A DNA stretch of 64,000 nt from Heligmosomoides polygyrus polygyrus. Taxonomy: Eukaryota; Nematoda; Chromadorea; Rhabditida; Heligmosomidae. Shown in pieces: positions 10,170 to 21,200 of the stretch. The translations under genes were made by a program, and so were the position numbers. Each line of letters begins with the position of its first letter. Position 1 is the stretch's first letter. The notes under the pieces were generated by a model. The model did no database searches and was not told where the DNA came from. It was given only the letters and a program-made list of their open reading frames with translations. The stretch is from assembly GCA_947396885.1 (NCBI GenBank), contig OX377201.1:22049923-22113922 (forward strand), read 5' to 3'.

Positions 10170-12520
10170 AATGCACTAAACGCCTTGTTGACAGAGTCTT
10201 CCACCGTCTGTTCTTCGATTAGAAATTCACCAATTGTTCCATTATGGTGTTCTTGCTTGTTTGGGCAGTTGATTGTTACATTTCTTATGTCAAATAGGTA
10301 CTGATTCTAACCTTGATCACTTATACGTCTCTCGTGTCTCACCTCACCTGTAATGCAAGCGCCTAACAATATTTAAAAATGTTACAAATCGCATAGGGCT
10401 CGCTTCAAATCTAAGATAGATTAAAGCAGTTTCTTTTTCAGCTCATTTGGGTAGAGGTCTCTCAACAATTGTCATGCGTTAAAACCACCAATCTGGGCTG
10501 ATAGGTAATTAATGCTTTTCTCATAAATGGCATGAACTGTATAGGGGCAAAAGCACCGAAAGGGCAACAATGCGGTACAAGCTCTGCAAGCTCGAAAGAA
10601 ATTATGTGAAGTATATAATCTCAGAAATTCAGCTCCTGCTTAGTTTGTGAAGGAAGTAGATCTTATACACCTATTAGCCCCAGAAACTTGTATGTTACAC
10701 AGACAACCCCTAGTGTTGGAGTAAGATATTGTATAGGGAAAAAGCAGCTAGCATTAACATTAAGGGAAGAGGGGGAGACCCATCATACTATTTATCGTCT
10801 TGTAAGTTGCGACCGAATCGTGCGAATTCTGCGACAAACGAGATTACGTAAATTTAAAAAAAATCATTCCTTTCAGACGCCGAAGGAGTGCTGTAGAATG
10901 CAAATCCATGAACGCTGATTTAAATGCTTCATGTAGAACCGTTTTGTACCGACTCCACATTGTATGCGTTATAAATAAGAAGAGTTCATATCCCTGTATT
11001 CCTAAAGGGGCATTCTATAATCTAATGACGAGAGAAACCCACAACTAGTGGGAGTAGTTCGCTTTATGAAGCGACCTTCGCAGACGGAATACTGGCCAGT
11101 CTACGAAACACTCAAAGGTAAAAAATGTTTAAGTGGTCACTAATTCCTATTGATGGATGAATATCAATATTTTTAACAAGATATGAATCACGTCTAAGAG
11201 CAATGTCTATACTACATAGTCATTTCGACTGGACAATGAAAAATTTTGGTGGAGCTCGCATGATACGCACATCTCCACAAAACGTTTTTACTGCCACTAG
11301 AGAGAGAAATCCTGAACCAGTTAAGGTCCTGCAGAACGAAATCGCCCATGATCACACATTATATTTCGCAAAACAAGAGATAGCTTAATGTCTTAATCAG
11401 TTGGATGGTGCTGTTAATAGGGATGTTACAGTACCAGAAGCGTCTTTTTAATGGACGCCGCAATAACCGCGATTTTGCAATTTTTGCGTCTTTTTGATAA
11501 AACTCGCCTAAAAGTCACCCGTTTGAAAAACCAAGGGCATATTTGAGCGCCCACGCGTTTGCATGCCATTAACTCTCCTTGTCTTCCCGCAGTAGTCGAC
11601 TGAACTCGGAAAAAGTCGTTCACACAAGGCTAGACTACATTAGCTTTGTTCATTCACAAGCTACAACGCTGTGTTTCAGCGCACTTCTTGAACTTTCTAC
11701 TGCTTACGAAATCCACAAGTTGCAGCCGGAAAGATTCAAACTTGATAGAGTTTTTGTGCTCAGAACACGCCCACGGTGCAATTTGCGAGCGGTCGCGCCC
11801 GCCCGATTGATAGGTTTGATCCTATATGTATTGTGCACGGCGCACTTTCAGAGGATTCCTGGCATGACAGAACACTTTACGCCATGCTGGAGATACTCCG
11901 AAAACATGCAAGTCCTTGAATATAAGCTTCTCAAATCGCAAAAAATTTGCTCCAGTCATTTTTGACCGCTCACTGCAAAAAGGCGGCGGTCTGGCGAAGT
12001 TGTATACACGTTTGTGTAGATCCCGAAGAGACGAATCGAAGGGTACCAAGCAACGCTCACTCGATCAGCTGTCGCGCCCGCTCGATTGATAGGTTCGATT
12101 CTGTATGCATTGTGCACTGCGTTCAGCAAGAACTAACTGTGGTTCTGGACTCCACTCACAGGGCCCTACATCCTGTGAAAATAGCATCCCAAAACTCACC
12201 TTGAGCTGGGAACCTTTTCTTGTAAGATTCAGACATTGAGCTGGGAACCTTTTCCTGTAGGATTCAGCTTATTTGCTGTTCGTTATCCGGCTCAAAATCC
12301 CCGGATAACGAACAACAAAACGGATAGGCCAAAACCCCGGAAACCGGATAACGGATAACGGTTAATCCGCTCATCCCTGCTAAGCACGCCTTGAAGTTTC
12401 TCAAAGCACGCACTGAAAGCCGAATGTGTGACGCATTCCGAAACGGATTGAGTAACGCCGTCTTTTATCATTTGTCCTTTCCATTTCAAGTATCAATATC
12501 AATAAGGGCTTCCAACATTG
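10170..12520. other. Mostly non-coding; direct repeats and a weak transposase-like frame
   Basis: At 10688-10918 a plus-strand frame includes LALTLREEGETHHTIYRLV, loosely like the helix-turn-helix start of a Tc1-type transposase, but no catalytic blocks follow. A segment beginning GTCGCGCCCGCCCGATTG at about 11790 recurs at about 12071 (roughly 50 bp, diverged, same strand). No exon with good splice sites was found. Confidence 0.4.
12201..12313. repeat. Short tandem duplication followed by an inverted repeat
   Basis: A 36-bp unit containing TTGAGCTGGGAACCTTTTC occurs twice in a row (12201-12268). Next, GTTCGTTATCCGG (12278-12290) faces CCGGATAACGAAC (12301-12313). Further CGGATAACG copies follow to about 12370. 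The GTTCGTTATCC core also forms the hairpin at 56256-56299, so both may be ends of one small DNA element family. Confidence 0.6.
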
Positions 12521-12523
12521 CTG

Positions 12524-13300
12524 GGTGTCCAAAAGTTCTGTTACAACTATAAGCTGTTATAACGTCTGCTTTAACACTTGCATAAAAACAAAAACAAAAC
12601 AGCGGAAAGTGCAAACATTTGTCAACAGAATAATTATAAGAGATTTGTCTCCTTTGCCTTTAAGGAGTCACATTTAGGAAGACAGTCTCGAAACTTGTCG
12701 TCGATTTCCGTGTACAGATCAACGTACATTTGGTCCGACGGTCTGAGTCAACGCAATCTTGAATGAGGGCACATAGTCGTATCATTTTATGGGTTCACTT
12801 GCTCCAGAATCGACCACGAAGAGTAATCTATAAGATTCAAATCGGAGGATGTTGAGGACAAAACACCGTGTATAGAAATCCTTGAAACAGTGTCTCGCAC
12901 ACCGCGGCCGTGTGCGAGACACGTTTTCCCAGAAATCGTTGGAGACTGGCCTCGGAGGAGTATGGATCCCTCGTCTCTAAAATGTTCCTTACGCATATGC
13001 TTTAGGACTAACCGGTGAGCGTTTGTCGCATTCATTTTGAAACCCTGTCGATCTAGCCTAAAGGTACCTTCCCGTTCGAACAAACTTCAGCCCAGTCCAT
13101 TATCGGATTTGATAAGTGAGCTCTGGTCACAATTTAAGCCGCTGCGGTCTCATCCTCTCTTTTTATAATCGCCTTACGGGAGCTGTGGTCGTCACAGGTG
13201 TCATGGGCGTAAACATTTCCATGGCACCTGCGCTATTTGATCGGCGTTTCACAATACTTTCAGATAGCATTCGGTATAGGGTACCGGCTTCGAGACCTAC
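12524..13300 (-). mobile_element. Decayed Tc1/mariner-superfamily transposase
   Basis: Reading the minus strand from about 13140 down, frames give HLSNPIMDWAEVCSNGKVPLG (compare the 'vMvWAGvcsnGktPL' block of these transposases), then LVLKHMRKEHFRDE, then SDLNLIDYSSWSILEQ, which corresponds to the SPDLNPxDYxxWsiLE catalytic block. The terminus at 12525 reads GGGTGTCCAAAAGTTCTGTTAC. Frames are broken and the first catalytic block was not found. This is a different lineage from the DD34D mariners elsewhere in the window, which have SPDLAPSDYHLF or SPTDYHFF. Confidence 0.6.
12890..12922. repeat. Perfect 13-bp hairpin in the transposase relic
   Basis: GTGTCTCGCACAC at 12890-12902 and GTGTGCGAGACAC at 12910-12922 are exact reverse complements around a 7-base GC loop. 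Confidence 0.8.
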
Positions 13301-13319
13301 CTGGCGCTAGAGCTTTGAT

Positions 13320-15005
13320 CGCAGCACAAGTCCTTGCTATAGCTGCTTATAACCCATCCATTCGATGTTTATATAAAATAAGTTGAGTAATGTCATCGAA
13401 AGCTGTTCTAAAGATGGACTATTTGAGATTGGTATGATTTGACAATGGTGGAGGTTGGACAAGATCCACAATGATTGAACTGTATTGATTGGGCATTTGT
13501 CGATCGATGCTACCGGTTTTGGCTCAGAAGCAACCATTTGAGGTGGAAACCATGTGAGTATAATGCTGCTGTAAAGGTTCAAAAAATGGACTATTCAACA
13601 TGTATGAACTGATCAATGTAGCTCGATTGCTATCAACCTGGGGCGCCGAATGCCTCAGCCAGGAGGCGGTTTCTAGGTACCCTAGTAGTGCTCTCGAAAG
13701 TTTTTTGAATTTACGAATGGTTTCAAATGCCCATAAATTCCGAATAATCAAATTTGAATACATTCGAAAAAAACGGCTTTTCTGAATAGTCAAGTACATT
13801 CGGAAAACGCAATTTCTTAATACGTTGACGACAATGCCGCTCATTGGTGCGCAGCAGTCCATTAGGCATCAGGTCCATCCAAGTTTCGTCTGGAAGGGTT
13901 GTTTGGAATGGTGAATATGATGACGATGTCCGTTGTTTCGAATGATCGGTCGGTTTTCTACTGAATCGATAACTACAGTTTTCGATTTTGCACAAAGTTC
14001 GTGTGGAATGTTATTTGAGGAGCTGGTCAGAAGTTTCACGTTTTTCTTTTTCGGTATTCATTAGACTTCACATTTGTGACAATCTATTTTCTCTTACAGT
14101 TCTTCATATCATATCATGTGCCCTGTCCGAATAGTTAATTATCGGTGTGCCTTGCATTCAATTCGCAGCCGCGTCAATCCATTGGGCAAGAAAGCTATGA
14201 TTAGTTATGTAACGCTGTTGAGCGTTACCCATATCTAACGCAACTACAATAGTTAGTTTCTTGAAAATCTAAAAATCGCACCTGCAATAATCTCCTAGGC
14301 GAAGTTCTGGCCAGATCGGTAAACTTGTCCCCGTAATATCGTTTCCCAACCACATCATGTAGTACATGTAATCTAGCTATGGTAGTATATCGTAGATATT
14401 TGAAAAGAGACTGTAATGTACGTAGTCAGCACCTCCAATAACCATTTAGACGAAGTTCGGTACAACGGTGAGTCTGACACGACCACCCTAGTTACCGATT
14501 TGGGAGATAAGTTTGCGTACCAAACAGACACATCGTGTTCATCATCCAAAATTATCCTTTAGAACATGTTTGGGTCATAGGACCTCATACCTGCGTGATG
14601 TGCTTCGTCACACAGGACAGACACACAAAAATCGCTCTCGTCGTCAACCTGTTAAATATTCGAATCCCAAATAGATTCGAAAAACGCGTTTTTTTGAAGA
14701 TTCGATTTTTTTAGACATTCGATTTCGAGTATTCAAAATCGAATTAGAATCATTCGAATGCGTATTCGATTAGGTCAACCGAGTACAAGTACAGTAGCTA
14801 CACGAGTGCGTGCTGGTGTCAAGATAAGACACAATGGCTAACATACGCTTCCTTGATAATGAAAGGGCAGACAACTTTCTAAATGCGACCAAAGGTGGAT
14901 GATTGAGACAGTCCCTTTGATTTACAATCTGAAAGCTTCATAAACTAAAATATAGAATCAGAAGCGGATAGTGGAACGAATAGCTTTTCATTTGCTAGTC
15001 GAAAG
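13320..15005. other. Non-coding stretch downstream of the SDR gene
   Basis: No supported exon. Between about 14640 and 14765 there are repeated ATTCGA-rich pieces (CGAATCCC, ATTCGATTTTT, AATCGAATTAGAATC) that can pair with each other. Around 14290-14480 there are phrases like those in the 6066-6470 fold-back element (CCTAGGCGAAGTTCTGG, TTTAGACGAAGTTCGG). Confidence 0.4.
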
Positions 15006-15020
15006 CTACATAACACAGCA

Positions 15021-15026
15021 TTTATT
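15021..15026 (-). promoter_or_regulatory. Polyadenylation signal AATAAA of the SDR gene
   Basis: AATAAA on the minus strand lies about 80 nt past the SDR stop codon. This spacing fits a short nematode 3' untranslated region and supports the terminal exon call. Confidence 0.7.
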
Positions 15027-15107
15027 CTCTCCAACGCTCGACAACATATTTTTAACAACCGTTAGAACTTCCTTGCAAACCGTTATCAACACGAAAATGC
15101 GATTCGT

Positions 15108-15246
15108 TTAATGCTCCTGGGCTTTCGATCCCATTTCGGCTGCCACCTCAGCAAAAACATTGAATCCGTCGCATATCACCGGCATCTGCAGCGACGATCC
15201 ACCGTCAATCACCAGCTGATGGCCGACAATGAACCCCGATCTCTTC
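15108..15246 (-). CDS. SDR exon 9 (terminal)
   Basis: Acceptor GATTTCAG, then KRSGFIVGHQLVIDGGSSL through SKAQEH and TAA. The first base completes Arg (CG|G) from exon 8, so the phase fits across a 7.2-kb intron. GHQLVIDGG is the standard SDR C-terminal signature. Confidence 0.92.
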
Positions 15247-18200
15247 CTGAAATCGTTGGCTTTCGTCACAAACGCTAATTCTACCTCCTAGACAGACCAT
15301 GTCAGCAGTCACATCACTTCACGCTTGACGGATTCTGTAGTAACGATCATCATGTGCGGGAATAAAAGCTTCTCATCTCTAGCCAAAAATATGCACGTCA
15401 CCAACAAAAAGATGCCTTCCGAAATCGGTGGTCTATTATTTGGATGGTCCAACACAAAATGCAAGGAGTAAGAAGTGTGGCACGCAGAAGTAGTTTGATA
15501 AGTTCATAACGACAATTAAAGTATGGCACATGCGACCTGTCCACACTTTCGTGTGGCAACGTCAATTATTTAGCATATCGCAAATTTGTGCGTCAAAAAT
15601 TTCCGAAACAAGGTGTTCAAAGGTCACTTTGTCTTAAGGAGTCAGCAGCAGCAGTTAAACAGTTTTCTTTTCGAATTCTCTTCACATTTGGAAAAAAATG
15701 CAAAGGAAAAACTAGCCGCGTACAGGATAACTTCCAGAATATTCTCGAACAATTACCGAACTCTAACAGTCAATCATCATTTTCAGTAGCGTTTGTCCCG
15801 CTTGGTGGCGGGGTCCGCTCTTCTGGTGTGGTGACGCCATTTCTCCCAATCAAATGCTTGATTGGGATGCACACCAGCTATCTTTAAGTCCAAGTGCAAC
15901 GTGTCTACCCAACGTTGCTTCGGGCGTCCTCTGGGCCGTTTTCCAGGGACTTCAAGATTCAGGCCAATCTTACGGACGGTGTCGTGGTTAGCGCGAAGGA
16001 CGTGGCCATACCATCGTAGACGAGCTTCGCGCAACTTGTCGCCTATCGGGACGACACCGAGCTTCTGTCGTATGGTGTTATTGCGAACGTGGTCCAATCG
16101 CGTTACTCCGGCCGCCCACCTTAACATCTTCGTCTCCATTACACTGAGGCGGCTTTCAATTTCCCTCGTCACGGGCCAGCACTCAGCACCGTAAGTCGCT
16201 ACTGGGCGGACGACTGTTCTATACACCTTTGACTTGAGGTACTCAAGTATTGTCTTGTCGCAGAGAACCCCAGTCAACGACCGCTATTTGGACCAGGCTG
16301 CACTTACGCGCGCATTCACCTCCAACTTTAGGCTGCCATCGGGCGTAACTGTTGAACCGAGATACTTGAAAGATGTGACACCTGAGAGGTCAGCACCATT
16401 GATCTTGATAGATCGAAGCTCATTCATATCCGTCGTCAAGTACTCCGTCTTTTTGACGCTTAGCTTGAGTACGAACAATGCCAAGCGATCGCACCATTCC
16501 TGTGCCTGTCGCTCGAGTTTGGCTTTGTCTTCACATGCCAGCATGACGTCATCGGCATACAGCAACGTCCAGGGAGCTGCCTTTCGGAGATCTCGTGAGA
16601 TCGCATTAACGACCACGAAGAGCAGTGGGGATAGCGCAGACCACTGGTGCACTCCGACAGAGATCGGAAACTCCATCGAGGTACCCGCTGGTGCTCGCAC
16701 TCGGCTTATTGGGCACGAGTAGAGGATGCGCACCCACTCAATAAGCTCTTCAGGGACGCCGTGTCGTCGCAAAGCGTACCATATAACTTCTCGCGGGACG
16801 CGGTCGAAAGCCTTCTCCAAGTCCAGGAAGGCACAATGCACCGGTTTCTGTTTCTCGCGGTACTTCTCTAGCAGAAGACGAAAGGCGTGTATGGCATCAA
16901 CCGTCCCACAGCCGGCAACGAAATCACACTGATTATTGGAAAGCTGGACGACATCCCGGAAACGTCTATCGACAATTCGCTCAAAGACTTTCATGGTGTG
17001 CGAAAGTAAGCGAATCGGACGGTAGCTAGCGCAGTCCGCAGGGCTGCCTTTCTTCTTCCAAATCGGGATAGTCGTGCTTTGCTGCCAACTCTCAGGCACT
17101 TTCTTCTCAGCAACAACCTGATTGAAAAACTCAGTCAGCCAGTCAGCAGGGCACCAGCCCTTCGACTTCCACAGGTCAACTGGCAGGTCATCGGGGCCAG
17201 TGGCTTTGCCTGACTTCATCTTCCTCAGGACTGCTTCAGTTTCGCTCACTGTGATCTTCTGAACGGGACCGTATACAGGTGAAGCAAAAGGAACGGCAGG
17301 ATGTTCAAATTCTACATTCGAGATCAACCGTCCCACAGCCGGTAACGAAACCACACCGTATACAGGTGAAGCAAAAGGAACGGCAGGATGTTTAAATTCT
17401 ACATTCGAGATTGCCTCGAAGTAGTCGGGCCATCTGCCCTTTTACGATCCATCAGAAAATGGCCGTTCTCATCGTTAATGCCAAAGAACTTTTCGATGTC
17501 TTCTGCTTGGTGACAGCGAGCTTTGGCGAGTCGGTAAAGATAGCGCTCACCATCGCGCGTTTCCAGTTTTTCGCTGACTTCAGCGTAGTATGCGGTTTTA
17601 GCAGCAGCCACTGTCTTCTTTGCCGCTTTCCTCGCTTCTCGATAATTCCGCGGGCCTGATAAGGCCTTGGTCGCGACGCCCATGACAAGGCCTTGATCGC
17701 GACGCCTAACAAGGACATAGTCAATCTGCGTTTCGGCGTTCCCGCTATAAAACGAGATGAGGTGGGAGTCACGCTTTCGAAATTTGGTATTCACGATGGT
17801 GAGGTCATGTGAGTCTGCATACTCAAGTATACCCTCACCATCAGCGTTGCGTGACCCATGGCCAAAACTGTAAGATCCCAAACTCGCTCGGTCCAGCTGC
17901 ACCGCGTGTGTTGTGTGAATGCACACAAACACCGCATTTGACGACACCGCCCTAGAAATGCGCCTCAGCACACGTGAGCTGCGTTAGCGCCGACGTTGGC
18001 ATTCGATCGATGCGCATTGGTCTCTTGTGTGCCCGCGGTGGCCTGGCTGTCACACTTGTCGAGGCGCAGTGGGTAGAGGGGCGGGTTCAGTCTTGGAGTT
18101 CGGATGTTCGGTTCCTAAGCATGGTGGTGTTTTTGCATTTCATTCAACTGGCTGGATGAGGTTCAGGGGTTTTAACGTCTACACAATTTTCAGGCGTTTT

Positions 18201-21200
18201 CTGCTCATTCCGTCTGCAGACTTCCCCCTGAGCGACGAAAGCGGTTTCCGCACGAGCAGCTTGGATCGCACCCACCCTGGAGTCCCTTCCCTAGCCTGAT
18301 TCTGCGTTCGAAGAGCGCAGAATCCAGCTGCGGACTCCCCCTGAGCGGCGAAAGCAGTTTCCACACGAGCAGCTTGGATCGCATACCCTGGAGTCCCTTC
18401 CCGAGCCTGATTCTGCACTCGAAAAGCGCAGAATCCAGCTGCGGACTCCCCCTGAGCGGCGAAAGCAGTTTCCACACGAGCAGCTTGGATCGCACATACC
18501 CTGGAGTCCCTTCCCGAGCCTGATTCTGCACTCGAAAAGCGCAGAATCCAGCTGCGGACTCCCCCTGAGCGGCGAAAGCAGTTTCCACACGAGCAGCTTG
18601 GATCGCACCCACCCTGGAGTCCCTTACCGAGCCTGATTCTGCACTCGAAGAGCGCAGAATCCAGCTGCGGACTCCCCCTGAGCGGCGAAAGCAGTTTCCA
18701 CACGAGCAGCTTGGATCGCACCCACCCTGGAGTCCCTTCCCTAGCCTGATTCTGCGCTCGAAGAGCGCAGAATCCAGCTGCGGACTCCCCCTGAGCGGCG
18801 AAAGCAGTTTCCACACGAGCAGCTTGGATCGCACATACCCTGGAGTCCCTTCCCGAGCCTAGTTCTGCGCTCGAAGACTCCCACTGATCGGGGAATGCAG
18901 TTGGAGGGCGATTTTTGGACGACGCCGTCGAATTCAGTGTGTTGTGTGCATTCACACAACACACGCGGTGCAGATGGACCGAGCGAGCTTGGGACCGTAG
19001 TGGCCAAAACCACATGACAGCTGTAACCATCTTTCGTTGCTCCAACGTGACCATTAAGGTCACCTGCCACAACAATCATGTCTTGTGACGGCACTTCCGC
19101 TGTCTTCTCATCAAGCAGGGACCAGAACTCGTCCTTGGTTTGCTCGGAGCAACCTCTCTGCGGAGCATACGCAGAAAAGAAATAGCATTGTCGCTCTTCT
19201 ACGGCGACAACAATCTTCATCAAGCGGTCATCGAAACGCTCTACGCTTGCAATCGCGTCACGGAAACGCTCGGAGACGATCATACCGACACCACTGGTGG
19301 TCCTGGAACTTCCACATAGAACGGCCTTGAAGCCACGTTCTATGTCCCTTGACTTGCTGCAGGACCACCTCGACTCCTGCACCGCACAGAAATCTATCTT
19401 TCTTCGCTCCAGTGCCTCTACCAATTCGCACGAGCGGCCCGTCAACGTACCCACATTCAACGTTGCTACGCGGGTCTTGCCTACGTTACGGGACGTTCGG
19501 ACTAGCTCAGTTGCCCCCCGATGCCGTCCTCGCATCAGGGACCCTCGCATACTTCTCATACTCGCCGGGCTTTGCGAGTGCGCGTCGGTTCCCGCGGACG
19601 CCGTAGCATTATCTCGAGAACTCTGAAACGTCACCGACCATATAATGTGACACAGGATGTTCGTAGGCCGGCCTGTCACTAGGGCCTGTCGCCTGCATTC
19701 GATTGTCCGTGATTGGCTCGGCTCGCGAAAGCAAACAGTTTCCAGTGGCACCACGTGGAGGAACGGACATCGCCACTTGTCCGACCTCGCGACAATTTTG
19801 CAAAAATTAAGTAGCTGAAATGGGCCTGATACAAAACACATTGTCGCATAACTCTGGTTGTTTGTGTAGATGGGAGTTACGCGCCCAATGGTCGATTTTG
19901 TGAGAAATATTTAAACGTCACAAAAAAATTGTCCACGCCAAGGACAGAAATCGCTTCTTCAGATTCATGGAATCTAAACTAAATCTGAAAACTCATTTTT
20001 TAAACTTAAAGCTGGAAGGTAAAACTTTGTTGAGTGATTACGCCAAAGCTAAACCGCAATTGCTTCACAATTCAGCAAAATTTGTGTTGCCTACAATTGT
20101 ATAAATCCATGTTTCACTCCTGCAATTCAAGTTAAAATGGAAACGTTTCCTGTTTTGAAGCTGAAGCTGTTTCAATGTTTTACAAATGTGGCATTCCTCT
20201 TATTCTCTTACACCTAATGAAATTTCTTTCTCTTTCATCAGAATGTAGCACACACTTTAGCATATCCGCTTTCCTACCTGTACAATCAGTCATTATGTTT
20301 TCAGAAGTACCCACTCTGTGGGAGCATTCCTATGTAACTCCAATTTTAAAGTTATCCCTCATCTGAACCTACCAATTATAGGCCCTTTAGCATTACTTCC
20401 TTGTTTTGTAGGGTATTCGAGACTTCTTAAGCCTCATTTCATGGAACATTTATGAGCTCAGCATGGCTTTGTGAGAGGAAAGTCTTTTGAGAGCAACATG
20501 TTGGACCCTTGAATGACTGGACAAACTCTTTGGACAATAAAAAAGGTCTGGTCGTAGTATACTTAAACTTTGAGTTACTCACGAAAAGCTTTTGTATAAA
20601 CTGGATAAAAATTTATGACAGGCTGAAATGCTTCATCACTGGCAGGACCTTTCAAGTCTGCGCCAATTCTACATTTTTGGATGTATTCAAGGTCATTAGC
20701 GGGATTCCTTGGCGTAGAGTCCTTTCCCCGATACTTTTCAACATATTCGCTTCGAATCTATGCGACAGTTTGAAAAACACGGGCATTATGGCCAAACAAT
20801 TTGCTGATGACTTGAAAATCTAGTTGGAAGTGAGTAATAATCAAGATTCCAGTATTCTCCAAGCAGGAATTGATCGTTTGATCAAATGGTCCAAAGACTG
20901 GCAGTTGCCTCTTTCACAGCACAAAACATTCTACATGCGGCTAGGAACTTACCTGAATTCTAGTAAGTACTACGTATATGGTTTTGAAAATGCAAAGGTT
21001 AAAGAAATCAGAGACCTTGTGTTCGGATACCAAGATTCGCTCGACTTTCTTCCTTACTATAAGGAATTGTACAACTAGCTCTTGATTGTACGTACAACAT
21101 ATTCGAAGCTCTGAGCGCAAAGGATAGCAAAGTGCTTATTATGACATATAAGACTTACGTTCGCCCGATTGTTGAATGGTACTGTTGTGACTGTACCGCA

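Larger units (their letters stand above)
17868..19000. mobile_element. Mutator-like non-autonomous element with long TIRs and 9-bp TSD
   Basis: TGGCCAAAA is duplicated at 17859-17867 and 19001-19009, inside the endonuclease frame of copy B; removing the element restores the sequence seen in copy D. The ends are inverted repeats of about 65 bp: CCCAAACTCGCTCGGTCCAG then CTGCACCGCGTGTGTTG on the left, CAACACACGCGGTGCAG then ATGGACCGAGCGAGCTTGGG on the right. A 9-bp duplication with long TIRs fits Mutator-like elements (MULEs). There is no transposase; the interior has a tRNA-like/SINE-like module (18000-18210) and a minisatellite. Confidence 0.8.
15775..19840 (-). mobile_element. RTE-like retrotransposon copy B, long but rearranged, nested host
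   Basis: The minus strand reads, in order: a 5' leader (to about 19840); an endonuclease (TRVATLNVGTLTGRS, VQESRW, IVVAGDLNGHVGATKDG); then, after an inserted element at 17868-19000, the rest of the endonuclease (NTKFRKRDSHLISF) and linker; the reverse transcriptase (KATGPDDLP, YRPIRLLSHTMK, LDLEKAFDRVP, LLYADDVMLACED); and the C-terminal part (SAAWSK, GAECWPVTREIE, GKRPRGRPKQRWVDTL). The tail is GAAAATGATGATT at about 15775-15790. A stretch after VLVRRRDQG is deleted, with local duplication near 17655-17705. The copy lies in intron 8 of the SDR gene, in the same orientation. Confidence 0.88.

Noticed and set aside
18179..19075. Long minus-strand open frames (up to 298 codons) with repeated LLVWKLLSPLRGSPQLDSA
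   Set aside because: They are translations of the 113-bp minisatellite in all three frames; the period is not a multiple of three, so no constant protein repeat exists.
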